DNA of 64,000 nt from Rhodobacter sp. SY28-1 (GCF_005222785.1 NZ_STGH01000001.1:1426001-1490000), one strand, 5' to 3'. Positions 28,831 through 38,732 are shown, counted from the stretch's first letter. Notes: generated by a model not told the origin, from the letters alone. Numbers and translations are program-made.

Positions 28831-28949
28831 CCTGATATCTCCGTTTGAAAAAATTGCGGTTAAAGTCGTCGTGGGACTGGTCTATAGCGGAGAAGATCAG
28901 GCATGATAATCCGGGTGGATGCTGCAAGATTGTCTGGATGGCTTGACGA

Positions 28950-29870
28950 ATGAAGACGGTGGACCCCCTGCACGGCGTTGCGGCATTCCTTGCTGTGGCC
29001 GAGCATGAAAGTTTTACCGCAGGTGCAGCGGCGCTGGGGTTGACGCGCGCCACGGTCAGCGCCCAGGTGGCCGAACTTGAGGCCAGATTGGGGGTGCGGC
29101 TTCTGCACCGCTCGACGCGCAGTGTGCGGATGACGCCGGCGGGGGCCGCCTACCGCGAGCGCATCGTCGATCTGCCTGCCCGGATGGCAGAGGCCGAGCG
29201 GGCGGCGCGAGCAGAGCAGACCGTACCCGAGGGGCGGCTTCGCATGACAGCGCCACCCGACCTGGCGTTGCGGTTCCTGGTGGTATGGGCGACCGAGTTC
29301 ATGGCGGCGCACCCGAAGATCTCGATCGAGATGGACCTGTCGAATACCTCGCGCAACCTCATTGAAAGCGGGTTCGACCTGGCGATCCGGGGCACACTGG
29401 AGGTGGAGCCAAACCTGATCACGCGGTCATTGGGCAAGGCGGTACTGATTACATGTGCACGGGCGGATTATCTGGAGCGGCGGGGCGTGCCGCAGGAGCC
29501 GATGGACCTTCTGGGGCATGACGTGATGCATTTCTCGGGTTATCGGCGCGGTCGCCGCTGGACCTATCGGCGGGGGAGCGAAGAGATCGAAGTGCCGGTC
29601 ACTCCCCGGCTGGAATTGTCCGAGGGACTCGCCCTGCGCGAGGCGGCGTTGCAGGGGGCGGGGCTGATCCAGCTTCCCACCTTCATCATCGGGCATGACG
29701 TGCGCGAGGGACGGCTTGTGCCCGTCCTGACCGAGTGGGAGCAGCGCACGGTGCCGCTGCACGCGGTCTACCCCGACAACAAGCTGATCGCTGCACGGGT
29801 CAAAGCCTTCGTTGCGTTTCTTGCGACGAAGGCGAAAGCCGAGGTCGACTTGCAGTCCTGCTGGCCCTAA
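28950..29870 (+). CDS. LysR-family transcriptional regulator
   Basis: A 306-residue LTTR. The N-terminal HTH reads HGVAAFLAVAEHESFTAGA, then ALGLTRATVSAQVAELEARL. The effector domain has the CrgA/DmlR-like pattern (RLRMTAPPDLALRFLV, NLIESGFDLAIRG). It probably regulates the divergent cupin-cytochrome pair. Its stop overlaps the glpX stop on the opposite strand. Confidence 0.92.
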   Translation: MKTVDPLHGVAAFLAVAEHESFTAGAAALGLTRATVSAQVAELEARLGVRLLHRSTRSVRMTPAGAAYRERIVDLPARMAEAERAARAEQTVPEGRLRMTAPPDLALRFLVVWATEFMAAHPKISIEMDLSNTSRNLIESGFDLAIRGTLEVEPNLITRSLGKAVLITCARADYLERRGVPQEPMDLLGHDVMHFSGYRRGRRWTYRRGSEEIEVPVTPRLELSEGLALREAALQGAGLIQLPTFIIGHDVREGRLVPVLTEWEQRTVPLHAVYPDNKLIAARVKAFVAFLATKAKAEVDLQSCWP

Positions 29871-30832
29871 CGCACCGGGGTCTTGTAGGTCATCCGGCGG
29901 ATGGACCCTGACTTGGAGCGCATCAGGATCGTCTCCAGCGTCACCCAGCCGGGATCGCGTTTGATACCTGCCAGCAAGGAGCCGTTCGTCACCCCGGTCG
30001 CGGCGAAGATCACGTCGGCGCGGACGAGGTCGTCGCGGGTATAGACCCGGTCGAAGTTGGTGATGCCGGCCTTGCGGGCGCGGGCGCGTTCGTCGTCGTT
30101 GCGGAACAGAAGCTTGCCGTAGAACTGCCCGCCCATGCATTTCAGCGCGGCGGCGGCAAGGACGCCTTCCGGTGCGCCGCCCGAGCCCATGTACATGTCG
30201 ATGCCGGTCAGCTCGGGCTCGGCGCAGTGCATGACGCCCGCGACGTCGCCGTCGGTGATGAGCCGGATCGCGGCACCGGTGGAGCGGACTTCGGCGATCA
30301 GGTCCTCATGCCGTGGGCGGTCGAGGATGCAGACGGTGATGTCCTCGGTCGAGCAGCCCTTGGCAGCGGCCAGGGCGGAGACGCGTTCGGAGGGAGACAT
30401 GGCGAGCGTCACGGTGCCGGGCTTGTGGCCGGGGCCGATGGCGAGTTTGTCCATGTAGACGTCGGGGGCATGCAGGAGCGTTCCGCGCGGGGCCATCGCG
30501 ATGACGGTCAGCGCGTTCGGCATGTCCTTGGCGGTGAGGGTGGTGCCTTCCAGCGGGTCAAGCGCGATGTCGACCTCGGGGCCCTGGCCGGTCCCGACTT
30601 CCTCGCCGATGTAAAGCATCGGGGCCTCGTCGCGTTCGCCTTCGCCGATGACCACGACGCCCTTGATGTCGAGAAGGTTCAGCTGGTCGCGCATCGCGTT
30701 GACGGCGGCCTGGTCGGCGGCCTTTTCGTCGCCGCGGCCGATGAGGCGGGCAGAGGCGAGGGCGGCGGCTTCCGAGACCCGGCCAAGGCCGAGAGACAGG
30801 AGACGATCCTGGAATTGCGATTTTTCTGACAT
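29867..30832 (-). CDS. glpX: Fructose-1,6-bisphosphatase class II
   Basis: A 321-residue GlpX enzyme: fructose-1,6-bisphosphate gives fructose-6-phosphate in gluconeogenesis, or in the Calvin cycle where present. Motifs: VVIGEGERDEAPMLYIGEEV, DIALDPLEGTTL (metal-binding), GSGGAPEGVLAAAALKC. ATG 30832 (MSEKSQFQDRLLSLGLGR) is the family start; the open frame upstream is an extension without homology. Confidence 0.96.
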   Translation of the reverse strand: MSEKSQFQDRLLSLGLGRVSEAAALASARLIGRGDEKAADQAAVNAMRDQLNLLDIKGVVVIGEGERDEAPMLYIGEEVGTGQGPEVDIALDPLEGTTLTAKDMPNALTVIAMAPRGTLLHAPDVYMDKLAIGPGHKPGTVTLAMSPSERVSALAAAKGCSTEDITVCILDRPRHEDLIAEVRSTGAAIRLITDGDVAGVMHCAEPELTGIDMYMGSGGAPEGVLAAAALKCMGGQFYGKLLFRNDDERARARKAGITNFDRVYTRDDLVRADVIFAATGVTNGSLLAGIKRDPGWVTLETILMRSKSGSIRRMTYKTPVR

Positions 30833-30903
30833 GTGTCCCCCAGGGTGCTTTTTTCCCGTGTAGCCGGGGGTTTGCAGGGCGGCAAGCGTGGTGGCGCTAA
30901 CAG

Positions 30904-31998
30904 TCAGGGCAGGGCGGCGAGGATCGCATCGGCGAGGCAGGCGTCGATTTCGCGCGTGGCGGCGAGGGCGGGGGACGTGGCCGGATCGTCGCCAAGTCGG
31001 CCGAGGGTGGAGCGCAGGAGGACAAGGCGGCCGCGCGGGGTGGCGAAGAAATCGCTGGTGGGAATGACCGAGGCTGGGGGCTGTGCTCGGGCGGCGCGGC
31101 CGTAGGGGTGGCCGAAAGTCGCGACGAAGGCGGTAGCGCACTGGTCCTGCGTCTGCGGGCAGGTGGCCGCGCAGAGGGAGAGCAGGGGTTGGAACTCGGG
31201 TTCAGCGCGGAATAGGTCAGTGGCGGCCTTGGCGGTCACCGCGTCAACCGGCTCATACCGCATGACCTTCAAGGCCGGGACTGCGGCCTGCATGCGGCGA
31301 ACGGCCTCGTCCTGCGGGATGCCTGCGGCCTGGAACAGCGCGGCGAGGCGGGCGGCGTCGGGGGGCTCGGCATCCGTGCGGTCCAGGCCCGCAAACCCGG
31401 CGAGGGCGATCCAGGCCGCCGGGTCATCTGCCTTGAGCCGGTCGACGATCAGCGCGTCGCCGTCGGCAGGCAGGGTGACCCCGTTGTCGATCAACCGGCC
31501 GCGGAGGACCTGCGCCATGGCCCAGGGCGGGACGGGGTGGTTGAAGAAATCCTTTGGCAGATCGCTGTAGCCGCCGGTCTGGTTAAGCCAGGTCATGAAG
31601 AGAAGGGTCGCCTTGTCCGGCTCGCCCGCGTCGTAAAGCGCGATGGCGCGTTGCAGCAGTGCGCCCATGTCGCTGCCGGGTTCGCCCTGGGCCCAGAGGG
31701 CGGCCACGGGATCGGCGGCGGCCAGCGCTTCGGCAATGGGCAGTCCGTTGATGCGGATCAGCTTCTTGCGTTCAGCGAAGGGAAGGGTGGCGCGGAGCCA
31801 GTCGCTGACGGCGGGAAGAGCGAGGAGGGCTGCGGTGTTGCCAGCCTCGGCTGCGGCGTGAAGATCGAGGAGCGCGGTGGGGTCGTCGCCCTGCAAGGCG
31901 CGGTCAAAGGGGGCGCGGAAGGCGGGGGCGTCGGCACCTGGAACGGGTTCGGCCAGCGTCGGGGAAGCGAGGACCAGTGCCAGAAGGAATGCGCGCAT
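30904..31998 (-). CDS. Exported protein of unknown function
   Basis: A 364-residue protein with a signal peptide (MRAFLLALVLASPTLA, cleavage near AEP) and an Ala/Leu-rich helical mature part resembling helical-repeat solenoids (DPTALLDLHAAAEAGNTAAL). Two Cys pairs (LCAATC, QDQC) may form disulfides. ATG 31998 has GGGAG nine bases upstream; the longer frame reaching 32142 is not supported. It lies between hom and glpX and is probably co-transcribed with them. It has no catalytic motif. Confidence 0.8.
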   Translation of the reverse strand: MRAFLLALVLASPTLAEPVPGADAPAFRAPFDRALQGDDPTALLDLHAAAEAGNTAALLALPAVSDWLRATLPFAERKKLIRINGLPIAEALAAADPVAALWAQGEPGSDMGALLQRAIALYDAGEPDKATLLFMTWLNQTGGYSDLPKDFFNHPVPPWAMAQVLRGRLIDNGVTLPADGDALIVDRLKADDPAAWIALAGFAGLDRTDAEPPDAARLAALFQAAGIPQDEAVRRMQAAVPALKVMRYEPVDAVTAKAATDLFRAEPEFQPLLSLCAATCPQTQDQCATAFVATFGHPYGRAARAQPPASVIPTSDFFATPRGRLVLLRSTLGRLGDDPATSPALAATREIDACLADAILAALP

Positions 31999-32083
31999 CG
32001 CCGTCTCCCAACCCTTGAACCAATGACGGAAGGGTCGGGTCAGACTGCGGGGTCTGTCAAGCTGGAACCGCGAAAGGGGGTGG

Positions 32084-33373
32084 TCAGACTTCCTCGATCC
32101 GGATCGCGACGGGTTCACCGACCAGAACGCCGGTCGCGCCAAAGCGGGTCATGGCGTGGGCGACATCGTCGGGGGCGGCCTTGTGGGTAACGATCAGGAC
32201 CGGGGCGTTGGTGCCCTGATGGCCGTACTGGCGCATCTGGTCGATGGAGACGCCGGCATCGCCGAGGCAGGTGGCGATCTTGGCCAGCGCGCCGGGTTTG
32301 TCGAGGAGCGTCATGCGCAGGTAATAGGGCGCCGGCGTCGCGGCGCGGGCGGGCCGGGCGGCGATCAGCGTGCTGGCGGGCTGGCCGAAGGTCGGCAGGC
32401 GGAAGCCGCGGGCGATGTCGATGACGTCGGCCATGACGGCCGAGGCGGTCGGGCCCATCCCGGCGCCGGGGCCGCGCAGGACGATCTGGCCGACGCTGTC
32501 GCCTTCAAGGACGACCATGTTGGTGCCGCCCTGCAATTGGCCCAGTGGGCTGTCGGCAGGGACAAGGCAGGGGGTCATGCGCTGTTCGAGGCCGCGGCCG
32601 GTCATCTGGGCGACGCCCAGAAGCTTGATGCGATAGCCCATATCCTCGGCCAGGCGGATGTCGTCGATCGAGACATTGCCGATGCCTTCCAGTTCGACGG
32701 CGTCGAAGGCGACGCGGGTGCCGAAGGCGATGGAGGCAAGGAGCGACAGCTTGTGGCCCGCGTCGATGCCGCCGACGTCGAGGTTCGGATCAGCTTCCAG
32801 ATAGCCCAGCTGGCGGGCTTCCTCGAACACGGTCTCGTAGGGCAGGTTCTCGTTCTGCATCCGGGTCAGGATGTAGTTGCAGGACCCGTTCATCACGCCC
32901 ATCACCCGCTTCATGCGGTTGCCCGCAAGGCCTTCGGTCAGGGCCTTGATGACGGGGATGCCCCCGGCGACGGCAGCCTCGAACCGCAGGGCAAGGTTCG
33001 CGGCCTCGGCCTGCTCGGCGAGAGCCTGGCCGTGGTGGGCGAGAAGCGCCTTGTTCGCAGTGACGACGTGTTTGCCCGCGGCGAGGGCTGCCTCGGTCGC
33101 GTCTTTCGCTGCGCCTTCATGGCCGCCCATCACTTCGACGAAGACGTCGATGTCGGCGCGTTTCGCCAAGGCGACGGGGTCGGTTTCCCAGGCATATGCG
33201 GACAGGTCCGCATCGCGGTTCTTCTTCGGGTCGCGGGCCGAGACGGCGGTGATGGTGACAGGGCGTCCGGCACGGGTGGCGATCAGGTCGGCATGGGCCT
33301 GGACGATCTTCACGACACCGATGCCGACGGTCCCGAGACCGGCAAGACCAAGACGCAGGGGGGCGGCGGACAT
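32084..33373 (-). CDS. hom: Homoserine dehydrogenase
   Basis: A 429-residue NAD(P)-dependent enzyme: aspartate semialdehyde gives homoserine, a branch point for Thr and Met. It has the Rossmann motif GLAGLGTVGIGVV (9-21), VTANKALLAHHG, the catalytic region GSCNYILT with Lys/Asp in DPNLDVGGIDAGHKL, and a C-terminal ACT domain (YLRMTLLDKPGALAKIA) for feedback control. ATG 33373 (MSAAPLRLGL) is the family start. Confidence 0.97.
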   Translation of the reverse strand: MSAAPLRLGLAGLGTVGIGVVKIVQAHADLIATRAGRPVTITAVSARDPKKNRDADLSAYAWETDPVALAKRADIDVFVEVMGGHEGAAKDATEAALAAGKHVVTANKALLAHHGQALAEQAEAANLALRFEAAVAGGIPVIKALTEGLAGNRMKRVMGVMNGSCNYILTRMQNENLPYETVFEEARQLGYLEADPNLDVGGIDAGHKLSLLASIAFGTRVAFDAVELEGIGNVSIDDIRLAEDMGYRIKLLGVAQMTGRGLEQRMTPCLVPADSPLGQLQGGTNMVVLEGDSVGQIVLRGPGAGMGPTASAVMADVIDIARGFRLPTFGQPASTLIAARPARAATPAPYYLRMTLLDKPGALAKIATCLGDAGVSIDQMRQYGHQGTNAPVLIVTHKAAPDDVAHAMTRFGATGVLVGEPVAIRIEEV

Positions 33374-33438
33374 CGGGAAACCTTTGGCAGTTTGTGGCTT
33401 GCGTCTGTTAGCCGGAAGCCGCGCGGGGTGCAACGCTG

Positions 33439-33675
33439 TCAGGCCGGAGGCGGGGCGGCCTTGAGCGCGGCGGCACGGGCTTTCAGGCGGGCGGCGCGGG
33501 CGGCAAGCGCCGGGCCAGGATCGGCCGGTGCGCCTTGTGCCTGCTGGAGCAGGTCGTCGATCGGCAGAAGTCGCGGCGGTGGGCCGGTGTCGGGACCGAC
33601 GGCGTCCAGCTCTGGAAAGGGGGCGCAGCCGCAAGCGACCGACAGCGCAAGGACAAGAAGGACTGACGTTCGCAT
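33439..33675 (-). CDS. Small lipoprotein
   Basis: A 78-residue product with a hydrophobic signal (TSVLLVLALSVACGC); the lipobox is near residues 14-17 with Cys15 or Cys17 lipidated. The mature part is Pro-rich, then an Ala/Arg helix (ALAARAARLKARAAALKA). Function unknown. It is just upstream of hom on the same strand. Confidence 0.7.
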   Translation of the reverse strand: MRTSVLLVLALSVACGCAPFPELDAVGPDTGPPPRLLPIDDLLQQAQGAPADPGPALAARAARLKARAAALKAAPPPA

Positions 33676-33743
33676 GATACCCCGCTGAGCCGCCGCAAGC
33701 CTATACGGTCAGTCCAGCGGGGGGAAGCACCGTGCTGCGGCGA

Positions 33744-34352
33744 TCAGGTGCAGGTGGTCGTGCCCTGCAGGCACAGACGGCGATGGCGCGGCTTGGTCAC
33801 GATGAACTGGCCGTACTTGGCGTCTTCCACACCGACCATGAAACCGGCAATGGCGGTCTGCAGCTGGGCCTTGAAGGCAACTTCGGTTTCCACGACGAAG
33901 ACGCTTTCGCCATGGTTCAGAACCGGGATCTTGCCGTTCTTCCAGTTCTGGATGTTGGCCTCGGTCAGGGTCGTGATCTTGTTCTCGGGCGAGAAGGAGA
34001 ACAGCAGTTTGTAGCTGCCGTTGGCAGCCGTGCAACCCGGACCGGTTGGGGCGACACATTCCAGGCTGGTGATCCGGACCCTGACCGGATGTCCGCCGGG
34101 GGTGAGGAAGTTCACCACCTTCTGCAAGCCGTTCGCATAGGTCGTTGTGATGTCGGCCTTCTGGCGCGACAGCAGGTCGGCGATGCCATAGGCAGCCTTC
34201 TGCGTGATGTTGATGGTGCGGAACACGTCCCAATAGATGAACATGGCCACCAGCGCCCAGATCACCAGCGGCAGCATCAACAGTCCTTCGGCCAGGATCA
34301 GGCCGTCTTCATCGCGAAGGAAGGTGCCGAAACGCTGCTTCAGTCTACGCAT
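33744..34352 (-). CDS. TadE/TadG-like pseudopilin protein
   Basis: A 202-residue protein with a charged N terminus, then a TadE-type hydrophobic helix after a Glu (LILAEGLLMLPLVIWALVAMF), and a soluble periplasmic domain with two Cys pairs (LECVAPTGPGC, LCLQGTTTC). This matches minor pseudopilins of the Flp/Tad system. It is last in a three-gene minus-strand operon, seven bases after the previous stop. No prepilin cleavage was tested. Confidence 0.82.
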   Translation of the reverse strand: MRRLKQRFGTFLRDEDGLILAEGLLMLPLVIWALVAMFIYWDVFRTINITQKAAYGIADLLSRQKADITTTYANGLQKVVNFLTPGGHPVRVRITSLECVAPTGPGCTAANGSYKLLFSFSPENKITTLTEANIQNWKNGKIPVLNHGESVFVVETEVAFKAQLQTAIAGFMVGVEDAKYGQFIVTKPRHRRLCLQGTTTCT

Positions 34353-34359
34353 GATCCTG

Positions 34360-34902
34360 TCACCCCGGCTCGTTCACGAAGACGCTGGTCACTATCATGG
34401 CGACCGATCCGTCGGGTTGGGTCGCCATCTTGACGCTGATCCCCGAGGTCGGGAACATCGGCCATTCCTTCAGGCAAATCCGCATCAGCATGATGTCGTT
34501 GTCGGTCCCGGCCGCGAATTCGTTGGCGGGCGGCTCATCGGTGTTGACCTCGCTGGCCTTGTCGACGCAGGCAAGCGGCGGCGCCAGCATATTGAAGTCG
34601 GCAGTGTTCACCGGTTGCATCCAGATCCGCATCTTGTTCGTGCAGTCTGCCTTGGACTTGGCCATCATGCCGCTTTCGCAGATCCGTTCCTTGAGTTGTT
34701 GATGCGTGACGTTCTTCAGATTGCCCAGCCGCAAATTGCGCACCACGATATCGACGCTGCGGTCGAACATGATGTAGCGCGCCATGTACATGGAGCTTTC
34801 GAACGACGCCGTGAACACAAGGAAGATGATCGGGAAGACGAAGAGAAACTCTACCGTCGCAGTTCCACGGTCATCCTTGAGGAATTGGCGGAGCGAGGTC
34901 AT
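34360..34902 (-). CDS. TadE-like pseudopilin protein
   Basis: A 180-residue protein with the TadE helix RGTATVEFLFVFPIIFLVFTA (Glu at +5-type position) and a periplasmic part with several Cys. It overlaps the upstream VWA-domain gene by four bases (ATGA). Part of a Tad-type minor pilin set; the major pilin and secretion ATPase genes are not in the window. Confidence 0.87.
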   Translation of the reverse strand: MTSLRQFLKDDRGTATVEFLFVFPIIFLVFTASFESSMYMARYIMFDRSVDIVVRNLRLGNLKNVTHQQLKERICESGMMAKSKADCTNKMRIWMQPVNTADFNMLAPPLACVDKASEVNTDEPPANEFAAGTDNDIMLMRICLKEWPMFPTSGISVKMATQPDGSVAMIVTSVFVNEPG

Positions 34903-36929
34903 TGCGTCAGCTTCAGTTCGGAAATCAGCACGGCGATCTGCTCAAAGGCAGCGTTCAGGTCATTGGCGTTCTTGACCCAATAGAAATAGCCGTTGCCGGG
35001 CGAGGAGCAGTTCTGGATCGGACCGGGGGTGACGTCGTCGCCCAGAACGATGCCGAACACTTCGACCCCGGCCTGCTTGGCGGCGGTGCAGTTGGTGTTC
35101 AGCAGCGCGTTCATGTTCGCTTCGCCGGCGAGGTAGTTGCCGACAAAGGTGTTGTAGACGGTGTTGTAGTTCGTCGCGCCGGACACGTTCGAGCGCATGT
35201 AGAGCTGTTCGACGACCCAGTCGACCGTCAGGTAGCGCCAGACTTCGCTCCAGTCGAGGCGACGGACGACACCGCTGCCGGACCAGGTGGGTGCACCGTT
35301 GGTAGGTGCGACCCAGGCGCGGGGATCGCAGGCGCCAGTGACAGCGGACCCCGAGTTGCCGTTGCCTTCCGCGCGGTTTGGGTCGGTTGTTCTGGTAACA
35401 GCGTTCTCCTTCAGATGCGGGACGAAGAAGTTGCGCTTGACGGTGACGCCGTTGACCACCTTGTCTGCCAGCGACCAGCCCGAGCAGCTGTTCTTCGGGT
35501 TGCCGTTCGGATTGATGCCGGGTCGGGTGCCACCGTTCAGGCCGCTGCCGCTGTCGTTGAATTCGATTGCGTAGCGGCCATCGGCGCCGCGCCAGATTGG
35601 CGAGGGGCCGGTCTTGTAGGCGTCGAGGATGTATTTGCTGGCAACGTGGGTCCCGTCGGTCATCAGAACGATGTACTTCTTGGTGCCGATGTCGTCGTTG
35701 TTTGCCGGACGACCAGCCATGCCTGGCACGCCGCCAAGCAGGTTAGTGTAGATCGGGCGTGCAGCTTCATCAATCAGGGCGGTCCCCCAGCGCATCCCGA
35801 CTGCGATCGAGGTCGTGCCGCGCGGGTTCAGCTGGTTGATCTGGGTCTTCAGGGTGTTGATGTCCGTCGTCGGCAGGGCGATCAGGTTCGAGCCCTTTTC
35901 GTTCCCGCCAGTGTTGAAGTTGTCGCCGTGGTTGCAGGTGTAAGAGTTGGTGTTCCGGCTGGGTTCGGCGGGGTTTGTCGGGTTCGCTCTGCTGAGCGCG
36001 ATGACGCCGCCGTTATTTCCGTTGGTGTTGTTTGCGCCGGGAAGCGTGATCGTGCCCACGCTTGGCGCGCCTCCAGCGGTCTGGGCGACCGCCTGCATGC
36101 GGATCGGGTTCGTCAGCGACAGGGAGGTCGTGGAATAGGTGCTTTCCGGGATTTCGAAGCAGTTCGTATCGGGCACGCCCTGGTCGGCGACGCCGTCCCA
36201 CCACGACAAGTTCTGGACGGTGAACTGGTTGCGCAGGGCGACCGGGATGTTCACGTTCGACGAATAGGGCACCATCCCGATTGACATCAGGTTGTATGGG
36301 TCCTTCGGGATTGTGTAGTTGCCGCCGCTGTCCTTGTCGTATTTCAGGATCGTCACAAAGTTCGTCGCGGCCTGCCGCAGGGCGGCGATTTTGGTGGTCG
36401 ACCCCGAGGATTCGGACATCGAGCCGGTGATGTCGAGCACCATCATGACCTCGACTTTCGCGATGCCCTGCTGGGCGGCGGATTTCACCGGGATCTCGAA
36501 GTAGGGGATGTCCATCAAGTGCATGAAATGGTTGTAGGACCGCACCTTGCCGGTCATCTCGGTCTTGCGCGAACTGGTGGTCGCTTCACCCGTGATGGTC
36601 GGGGTGATGTAGTCGACAGTGAATTGGTCGCCGAGGCCAGCGATGTCATACCAGCTTTGTCCGACGGTGGTCGGCGTCTGCGACGGCGGCAGGGCGATGT
36701 TCGATGCGGCCAGCACGGCGCGGTCGAAGGTCTGCTGATAGGTGACGCGGCGCATCTCGGAGCGCATGACGTCAACGGCGATGCCGCCGACAAGCAGCAT
36801 CATCACGAAGATGAGCAAGACAAAGATGGCGATGGCGCCATGTTCGTCGGACCGGAAATCCTTGACCTTCTGGAGGAGGCGCGCGGAAACTGAACGCTTG
36901 GCAGCTTGTTCAAACATGTCTCGATCCAT
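34899..36929 (-). CDS. TadG-like protein with von Willebrand factor A domain
   Basis: A 676-residue protein. One N-terminal helix (IAIFVLLIFVMMLLVGGIAV, about 34-53) is followed by a conserved TadG region and a VWA domain with MIDAS-like DITGSMS (166-172). An Asn/Gly-rich insert, including NNTNGNNGGV, interrupts the VWA fold. TadG proteins are envelope-anchored and act in Flp pilus adhesion or assembly. The start ATG 36929 is preceded by an in-frame GTG; ATG 36917 is possible. It is the first gene of the operon. Confidence 0.88.
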   Translation of the reverse strand: MDRDMFEQAAKRSVSARLLQKVKDFRSDEHGAIAIFVLLIFVMMLLVGGIAVDVMRSEMRRVTYQQTFDRAVLAASNIALPPSQTPTTVGQSWYDIAGLGDQFTVDYITPTITGEATTSSRKTEMTGKVRSYNHFMHLMDIPYFEIPVKSAAQQGIAKVEVMMVLDITGSMSESSGSTTKIAALRQAATNFVTILKYDKDSGGNYTIPKDPYNLMSIGMVPYSSNVNIPVALRNQFTVQNLSWWDGVADQGVPDTNCFEIPESTYSTTSLSLTNPIRMQAVAQTAGGAPSVGTITLPGANNTNGNNGGVIALSRANPTNPAEPSRNTNSYTCNHGDNFNTGGNEKGSNLIALPTTDINTLKTQINQLNPRGTTSIAVGMRWGTALIDEAARPIYTNLLGGVPGMAGRPANNDDIGTKKYIVLMTDGTHVASKYILDAYKTGPSPIWRGADGRYAIEFNDSGSGLNGGTRPGINPNGNPKNSCSGWSLADKVVNGVTVKRNFFVPHLKENAVTRTTDPNRAEGNGNSGSAVTGACDPRAWVAPTNGAPTWSGSGVVRRLDWSEVWRYLTVDWVVEQLYMRSNVSGATNYNTVYNTFVGNYLAGEANMNALLNTNCTAAKQAGVEVFGIVLGDDVTPGPIQNCSSPGNGYFYWVKNANDLNAAFEQIAVLISELKLTQ

Positions 36930-37265
36930 CACTAACAGCAGCCCGCCTAAAGTGACGGGTCCCCAAGGGGCTAGTTAGGCACAAGTTCGGGCAGAAGTAA
37001 GGCAAACCCGTATCCAATGGGGCGTTAATGCCAGATTCCGGAAACAATCTAGGGTTATCGGGCCGGTTGATCCGGCAGCGTGAAAATTTTTCCCGCCGTT
37101 CACCTGTTGGAAAGGATTTGCCGACAGCCCGATTCGCATCCCGAGAGTGAAGGACGCAGGCCTGCCGCGCTTTAAAGGTTGACGGTTTTCCGGGTTCCCA
37201 GCTTCGCTTTCCGGACGTAGCCTTGCCCTGCACCGCAAGTCGCGCGGGCTGTCAGGGAGGACAGG
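36930..37265. other. Divergent promoter region between tad-type operon and gdh
   Basis: 336 bases with no coding frame of interest. An A+T-rich patch (AAAATTTTTCCC near 37083) and GTTAAT suggest promoter elements, but I could not assign exact -35/-10 boxes. TCAGGGAGGACAGG directly before 37266 gives the gdh ribosome binding site. Confidence 0.4.
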
Positions 37266-38699
37266 ATGCAGCAGTCAGGTGAGCCGAGTTTCCGTCAATC
37301 TGTCGATCTGATGTTCAACCGGGCGGCAAAGCTTCTGGATCTGAGCCCGGGCTTGGAACAGAAGATCAAGGTCTGCAATTCGACCTACACGGTGCGCTTC
37401 GGGGTCCGGTTGCGCGGCAAGATCGAAACCTTCACCGGATATCGGAGCGTCCATTCCGAACACATGGAGCCGGTCAAGGGCGGCATCCGCTATGCGCTTT
37501 CAGTCAACCAGGACGAGGTCGAGGCGCTGGCAGCGCTGATGACCTACAAATGCGCTTTGGTCGAAACGCCGTTTGGCGGGTCCAAGGGCGGATTGTGCAT
37601 TGATCCGCGCCAATGGGATGAACATGAGCTGGAGCAGATCACCCGCCGCTTTGCCTATGAGCTGATCAAGCGCGACCTGATCCATCCGGCGCAGAACGTC
37701 CCCGCCCCGGACATGGGGACGGGTGAGCGCGAGATGGCCTGGATCGCCGACCAGTATGCGCGGATGAACACGACGGACATCAACGCCAAGGCTTGCGTGA
37801 CCGGAAAGCCTCCGCATGCCGGGGGCATCCAGGGGCGGGTCGAGGCAACGGGGCGGGGCGTGCAGTATGCCTTGCGCGAATTCTTCCGCCACAAGGAGGA
37901 CCTGGGCAAGGCGGGGCTGACCGGCAGTCTGGAGGGCAAGCGGGTCATCGTGCAGGGCCTGGGCAACGTGGGCTATCACGCAGCGAAGTTCCTGAGCGAG
38001 GAGGACGGGGCAAAGGTCATCGCGGTGATCGAGCGGGACGGGGCACTCCTGGACCCCAAGGGGCTGGACGTCGAGGATGTGCGGCAGTGGATGAACCGGC
38101 ACGGCGGGTTTCTGGCTGGCTATCCCAACGCGACCCATTTGGCGGACGGGGCGGCGGTGCTGGAGGAGGCCTGCGACATCCTGATCCCGGCGGCGATGGA
38201 GGGGGTGATCCATCTGGGCAATGCCGAGCGGATCAAGGCGCCCCTGATCATCGAGGCGGCGAATGGCCCGATCACCTTTGGCGCCGACGAGGTGCTGCGG
38301 CGGAAGGGCTGCGTCATCATTCCGGACATGTACGCCAATGCGGGGGGCGTCACGGTCAGCTATTTCGAATGGGTCAAGAACCTGTCGCATATCCGCTTTG
38401 GCCGGATGCAGCGCCGGGCCGAAGAGGCGCGGTCGCGGCTTCTGGTCGAGGAACTGGAACGGTTGTCGGCCGATCAGGGTCTGGGCTGGACGCTGGCCGA
38501 AGGCTTCAAGGAGAAGTTCCTGCAGGGCTCGGACGAGTTGGCCCTGGTGCGCTCGGGTCTGGATGACACGATGCGGACCGCCTACCAGTCGATGCGAGAG
38601 GTCTGGCACAGCCGCCAGGATGTCGAGGATCTTCGGGTCGCGGCCTATATCGTTTCCATCGGACGGGTGGCGCAAACCTACCGGTCGAAGGGCCTTTGA
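37266..38699 (+). CDS. gdhA: Glutamate dehydrogenase
   Basis: A 477-residue Glu/Leu/Phe/Val dehydrogenase: glutamate + NAD(P)+ gives 2-oxoglutarate + ammonia, reversible. Motifs: KGGIRYA (71-77), catalytic-Lys region MTYKCALVETPFGGSKGG (92-109), NVPAPDMGTGEREM, and nucleotide-binding VQGLGNVGYHAAKFL (229-243). Coenzyme preference cannot be stated safely. ATG 37266 has GGGAGGA. The gene is single and lies between two pseudopilin loci on opposite strands. Confidence 0.95.
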   Translation: MQQSGEPSFRQSVDLMFNRAAKLLDLSPGLEQKIKVCNSTYTVRFGVRLRGKIETFTGYRSVHSEHMEPVKGGIRYALSVNQDEVEALAALMTYKCALVETPFGGSKGGLCIDPRQWDEHELEQITRRFAYELIKRDLIHPAQNVPAPDMGTGEREMAWIADQYARMNTTDINAKACVTGKPPHAGGIQGRVEATGRGVQYALREFFRHKEDLGKAGLTGSLEGKRVIVQGLGNVGYHAAKFLSEEDGAKVIAVIERDGALLDPKGLDVEDVRQWMNRHGGFLAGYPNATHLADGAAVLEEACDILIPAAMEGVIHLGNAERIKAPLIIEAANGPITFGADEVLRRKGCVIIPDMYANAGGVTVSYFEWVKNLSHIRFGRMQRRAEEARSRLLVEELERLSADQGLGWTLAEGFKEKFLQGSDELALVRSGLDDTMRTAYQSMREVWHSRQDVEDLRVAAYIVSIGRVAQTYRSKGL

Positions 38700-38732
38700 C
38701 GCCCAAAGGTCTGCCCAAATTTAGTCGCGAAG

